From contig JBILCM010000054.1 in NCBI GenBank assembly GCA_044353165.1, positions 1 through 15,680 of the forward strand: a stretch of 15,680 nucleotides of DNA. The letters are read 5' to 3'. Shown here piece after piece: positions 14,283-15,680 of this stretch. This DNA comes from JBILCM01 sp044353165 (GTDB lineage Bacteria > Bacillota > Bacilli > Paenibacillales > YIM-B00363). Below the pieces are notes generated by a model. That model was not told the DNA's origin. It did no database searches and saw nothing but the letters and a program-made list of their open reading frames with translations. The position numbers and the translations under genes are program-made. Every line of letters begins with the position of its first letter. Position 1 is the stretch's first letter.

Positions 14283-14293
14283 ACAATGTTTGT

Positions 14294-15127
14294 TTAAGCG
14301 CGATACATCAATGGATTGAGCGGACTGTCGATCAGATCGCCAGGTTGCAAGCCGGGCATCCATCGCTGCAAATCGTTCTGTCGCGCATTCGTATCCGGTT
14401 GCATGACGCGAACCCCATCCGCTACATAGATCACCGTCATGACCTCACGCATCATCGACGTTGGATTCCCCGGCGCACTGTGCAACGTCCACCCGTAATG
14501 GAATGTGGCATCTCCAGCACGCATGGCCCCGTGGTTAACTTGCGGCAAATTCTCCTTCTCGATGTAATCATGCAATGTTTTGTGGGATTGATCCGAAATG
14601 ACCAGCTTGCTAACGTAACCATGCTTATGGGAACCGCTCGCGAACGTCATCGAACCCACTTCCAACGGAACATCGACTAACGGCATCCATAAGGTAATCG
14701 TATTCTCCGTATCCACCGGCCAGTAGATTTGGTCTTGGTGCCAAGGTGTATATCCGCCGCCCGGCTCCTTGAACAACGCCTGATCGTGATACATTCGGAC
14801 ACCCTGCACACCCATCAGCTCTGCGGCAATTTTGGCAAAACGACGCGCAAAGACGAATCGACGCACAATCTCATTATGTTCCCAAATGTTCGAGATCTGA
14901 ATGAATGCTTTACCATACGTACCGCGCTCTGAGAGCGGCAACGTCTGATGATTGAGTCGATTGACCTCTTCCACAATTGCAGGTCGGTAACGATCAATAG
15001 TCGCTTGTTCAGCAACCCCTCGCAGCAGAATGTGACCGTCGCGCTGAAATGCGGAAATCTGGTTGGTATCCAATGCATACTCTTGTTCTAGTGATGGATC
15101 TTCTTGTACTTTAGCGTTCAACTTCAT
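14294..15127 (-). CDS. Phytanoyl-CoA dioxygenase (PhyH) family protein
   Basis: Non-haem Fe(II)/2-oxoglutarate-dependent oxygenase, 277 aa, the usual length. The iron ligands are visible as His130 and Asp132 in TPWHQDQIYW and His216 in WTLHSAPGN, with Arg227 in MMREVMTVIY placed to bind 2-oxoglutarate. Other family marks are RMYHDQALFKEPGG and GSMTFASGSHKHG. The N-terminal YALDTNQISAFQRDGHILLRG is the classic opening of the family. No signal peptide is seen. The natural substrate in bacteria is usually unknown: a small-molecule hydroxylation is expected, not necessarily phytanoyl-CoA. The ATG at 15127 is only 2 nt from AAGGAG; a TTG at 15121 in the same frame sits at the ideal 8 nt and may be the true start. 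It is divergent from AraC regulator 3, its likely controller. Confidence 0.9.
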   Translation of the reverse strand: MKLNAKVQEDPSLEQEYALDTNQISAFQRDGHILLRGVAEQATIDRYRPAIVEEVNRLNHQTLPLSERGTYGKAFIQISNIWEHNEIVRRFVFARRFAKIAAELMGVQGVRMYHDQALFKEPGGGYTPWHQDQIYWPVDTENTITLWMPLVDVPLEVGSMTFASGSHKHGYVSKLVISDQSHKTLHDYIEKENLPQVNHGAMRAGDATFHYGWTLHSAPGNPTSMMREVMTVIYVADGVRVMQPDTNARQNDLQRWMPGLQPGDLIDSPLNPLMYRA

Positions 15128-15135
15128 CTCTCCTT

Positions 15136-15207
15136 GGCGTGAGTTTATTTTGATTTTTAATTATTATTTATATAATATATAACAATGTTCTAACATCGTA
15201 TTTAGCC
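15136..15207. promoter_or_regulatory. Divergent promoter region PhyH / AraC regulator 3
   Basis: Very AT-rich. On the plus strand TATAAT (15171-15176) with TTTGAT 16 bp upstream, or the overlapping TTGATT, 17 bp, TAATAT, gives a promoter for the regulator. On the minus strand TTAGAA, about 17 bp, TAAATA is possible for PhyH. The imperfect palindrome ATGTTC-TAACAT (15185-15196) lies between the predicted plus-strand start and the regulator gene and could be an operator. Confidence 0.4.
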
Positions 15208-15222
15208 AAAGGAGGATGAAAT

Positions 15223-15680
15223 TTGGACTTTTCCGATTTTCAACCGAGCATTCACTGGGCACAGCTTTACGCCACACATAAATCAGTGGTGTATCCGATT
15301 CGCAGAATTTACGATTTTGAATTGTTGTATATTAAGGAAGGTCACGTGGCGGCTCATCTAGATCACCACACGTATGAATTGCACGCAGGCCAGTTATTGT
15401 TTATTCAAGCCGGTGTGCCGCATCGATGGGAAATTTTGTCTGATCCGGTAGCTGTGTTCATGGGGATTCATTTTGACTTCTATGACGAATTGGACATCAT
15501 TCAAGATATTGACGTCATCGTGAAGGATCATTGTTACACACCTGAGCGCGTTTGCCGAGAACCGATCATCGAAGGTTTCCCTCGGTTAAGTGAGAACCCT
15601 GTTCAATATGTGTCGGGGGAGACCGTTCGGAGAATGGGAGAATTGATCGATGAATTCCATCATCGGGCGCCTGGATTCAC
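15223..15680 (+). CDS. AraC family transcriptional regulator 3 (N-terminal part, cut by window edge)
   Basis: An open frame from the TTG at 15223 runs to the window edge, about 152 codons. The start is fixed by AAAGGAGG ending 7 nt upstream; a nearby ATG at 15216 is in another frame and soon stops. The protein begins MDFSDFQPSIHWAQLYATH and shows an AraC-type cupin domain: YDFELLYIKEGHVAAHLD, then YELHAGQLLFIQAGVPHRW and VFMGIHFDFYDELD. The GQLLFIQAGVPHRW stretch is the typical cupin turn of sugar-type AraC regulators. The C-terminal helix-turn-helix part would be beyond the edge, so the class rests on the N-terminal domain and on its position divergent from the PhyH-type gene, which it probably regulates. 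Confidence 0.8.
   Translation, partial: MDFSDFQPSIHWAQLYATHKSVVYPIRRIYDFELLYIKEGHVAAHLDHHTYELHAGQLLFIQAGVPHRWEILSDPVAVFMGIHFDFYDELDIIQDIDVIVKDHCYTPERVCREPIIEGFPRLSENPVQYVSGETVRRMGELIDEFHHRAPGF

Larger units (their letters stand above)
13596..14293. other. Intergenic region of about 700 bp with no convincing gene
   Basis: This stretch lies between two convergent genes. It contains, in order, about 95 bp of unremarkable sequence with a CCACGTGG palindrome, the palindromic repeat array (13691-14061), about 170 bp without a clear signal, and the terminator of the PhyH-type gene. Open frames crossing it are made mostly of repeat-derived sequence, shift frame with the 41-bp period and have no good ribosome binding site, so none is called. 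Confidence 0.6.

Overview
The window looks like chromosomal DNA of a Gram-positive, spore-former-type Firmicute, most likely Paenibacillus or a close relative. This is inferred from strong AAGGAGG-type ribosome binding sites at most genes, frequent GTG and TTG starts, moderate GC with very AT-rich intergenic promoters, a CUT1-type sugar ABC importer paired with an AraC regulator, an mtnK-mtnA pair, a YunC/DUF1805 protein, paired short chromate transporters, and a PhyH-type dioxygenase divergent from an AraC regulator. No 16S rRNA, tRNA, transposase, phage or cas gene is visible, so the genus is an inference.

Region 1 (1-7074) is a carbohydrate locus. On the minus strand are a sugar-binding lipoprotein, a MalF-type permease and the start of a MalG-type permease that runs off the left edge. 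Divergent from them is AraC regulator 1. Next come a GH31 glycoside hydrolase (minus) and AraC regulator 2 (plus, divergent from GH31). An aldose-1-epimerase-like protein (minus) overlaps the 3' end of regulator 2 tail to tail. A plausible scheme is uptake of an oligosaccharide or glycoside, hydrolysis by GH31 in the cytoplasm, and mutarotation of the released sugar, with the two AraC proteins sensing substrate. A CcpA (cre)-like site lies before the binding-protein gene and a strong stem-loop separates it from the permease.

Region 2 (7087-8298) holds two half-size chromate transporter genes, abutted TAG-ATG. The ribosome binding site of the epimerase overlaps the stop codon of the second one, so all three genes may share a transcript.

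Region 3 (8545-10836) is mtnK-mtnA, the first two steps of methylthioribose recycling to methionine. No SAM riboswitch is seen in the leader.

Region 4 (10840-13595) contains, on the minus strand in order of transcription, a DUF423 membrane protein, a CrtI/phytoene-desaturase-like FAD oxidoreductase and a DUF1805 protein. A small three-helix membrane protein with a TTG start is divergent from DUF423.

Region 5 (13596-14293) is about 700 bp without a convincing gene. It carries an array of a 19-bp hairpin-forming palindrome, mostly at an exact 41-bp period, and it lies between two convergent genes. This is the least explained structure in the window.

Region 6 (14294-15680) is a phytanoyl-CoA-dioxygenase-family enzyme (minus) and, divergent from it, the N-terminal part of a third AraC regulator with a TTG start, cut by the right edge.
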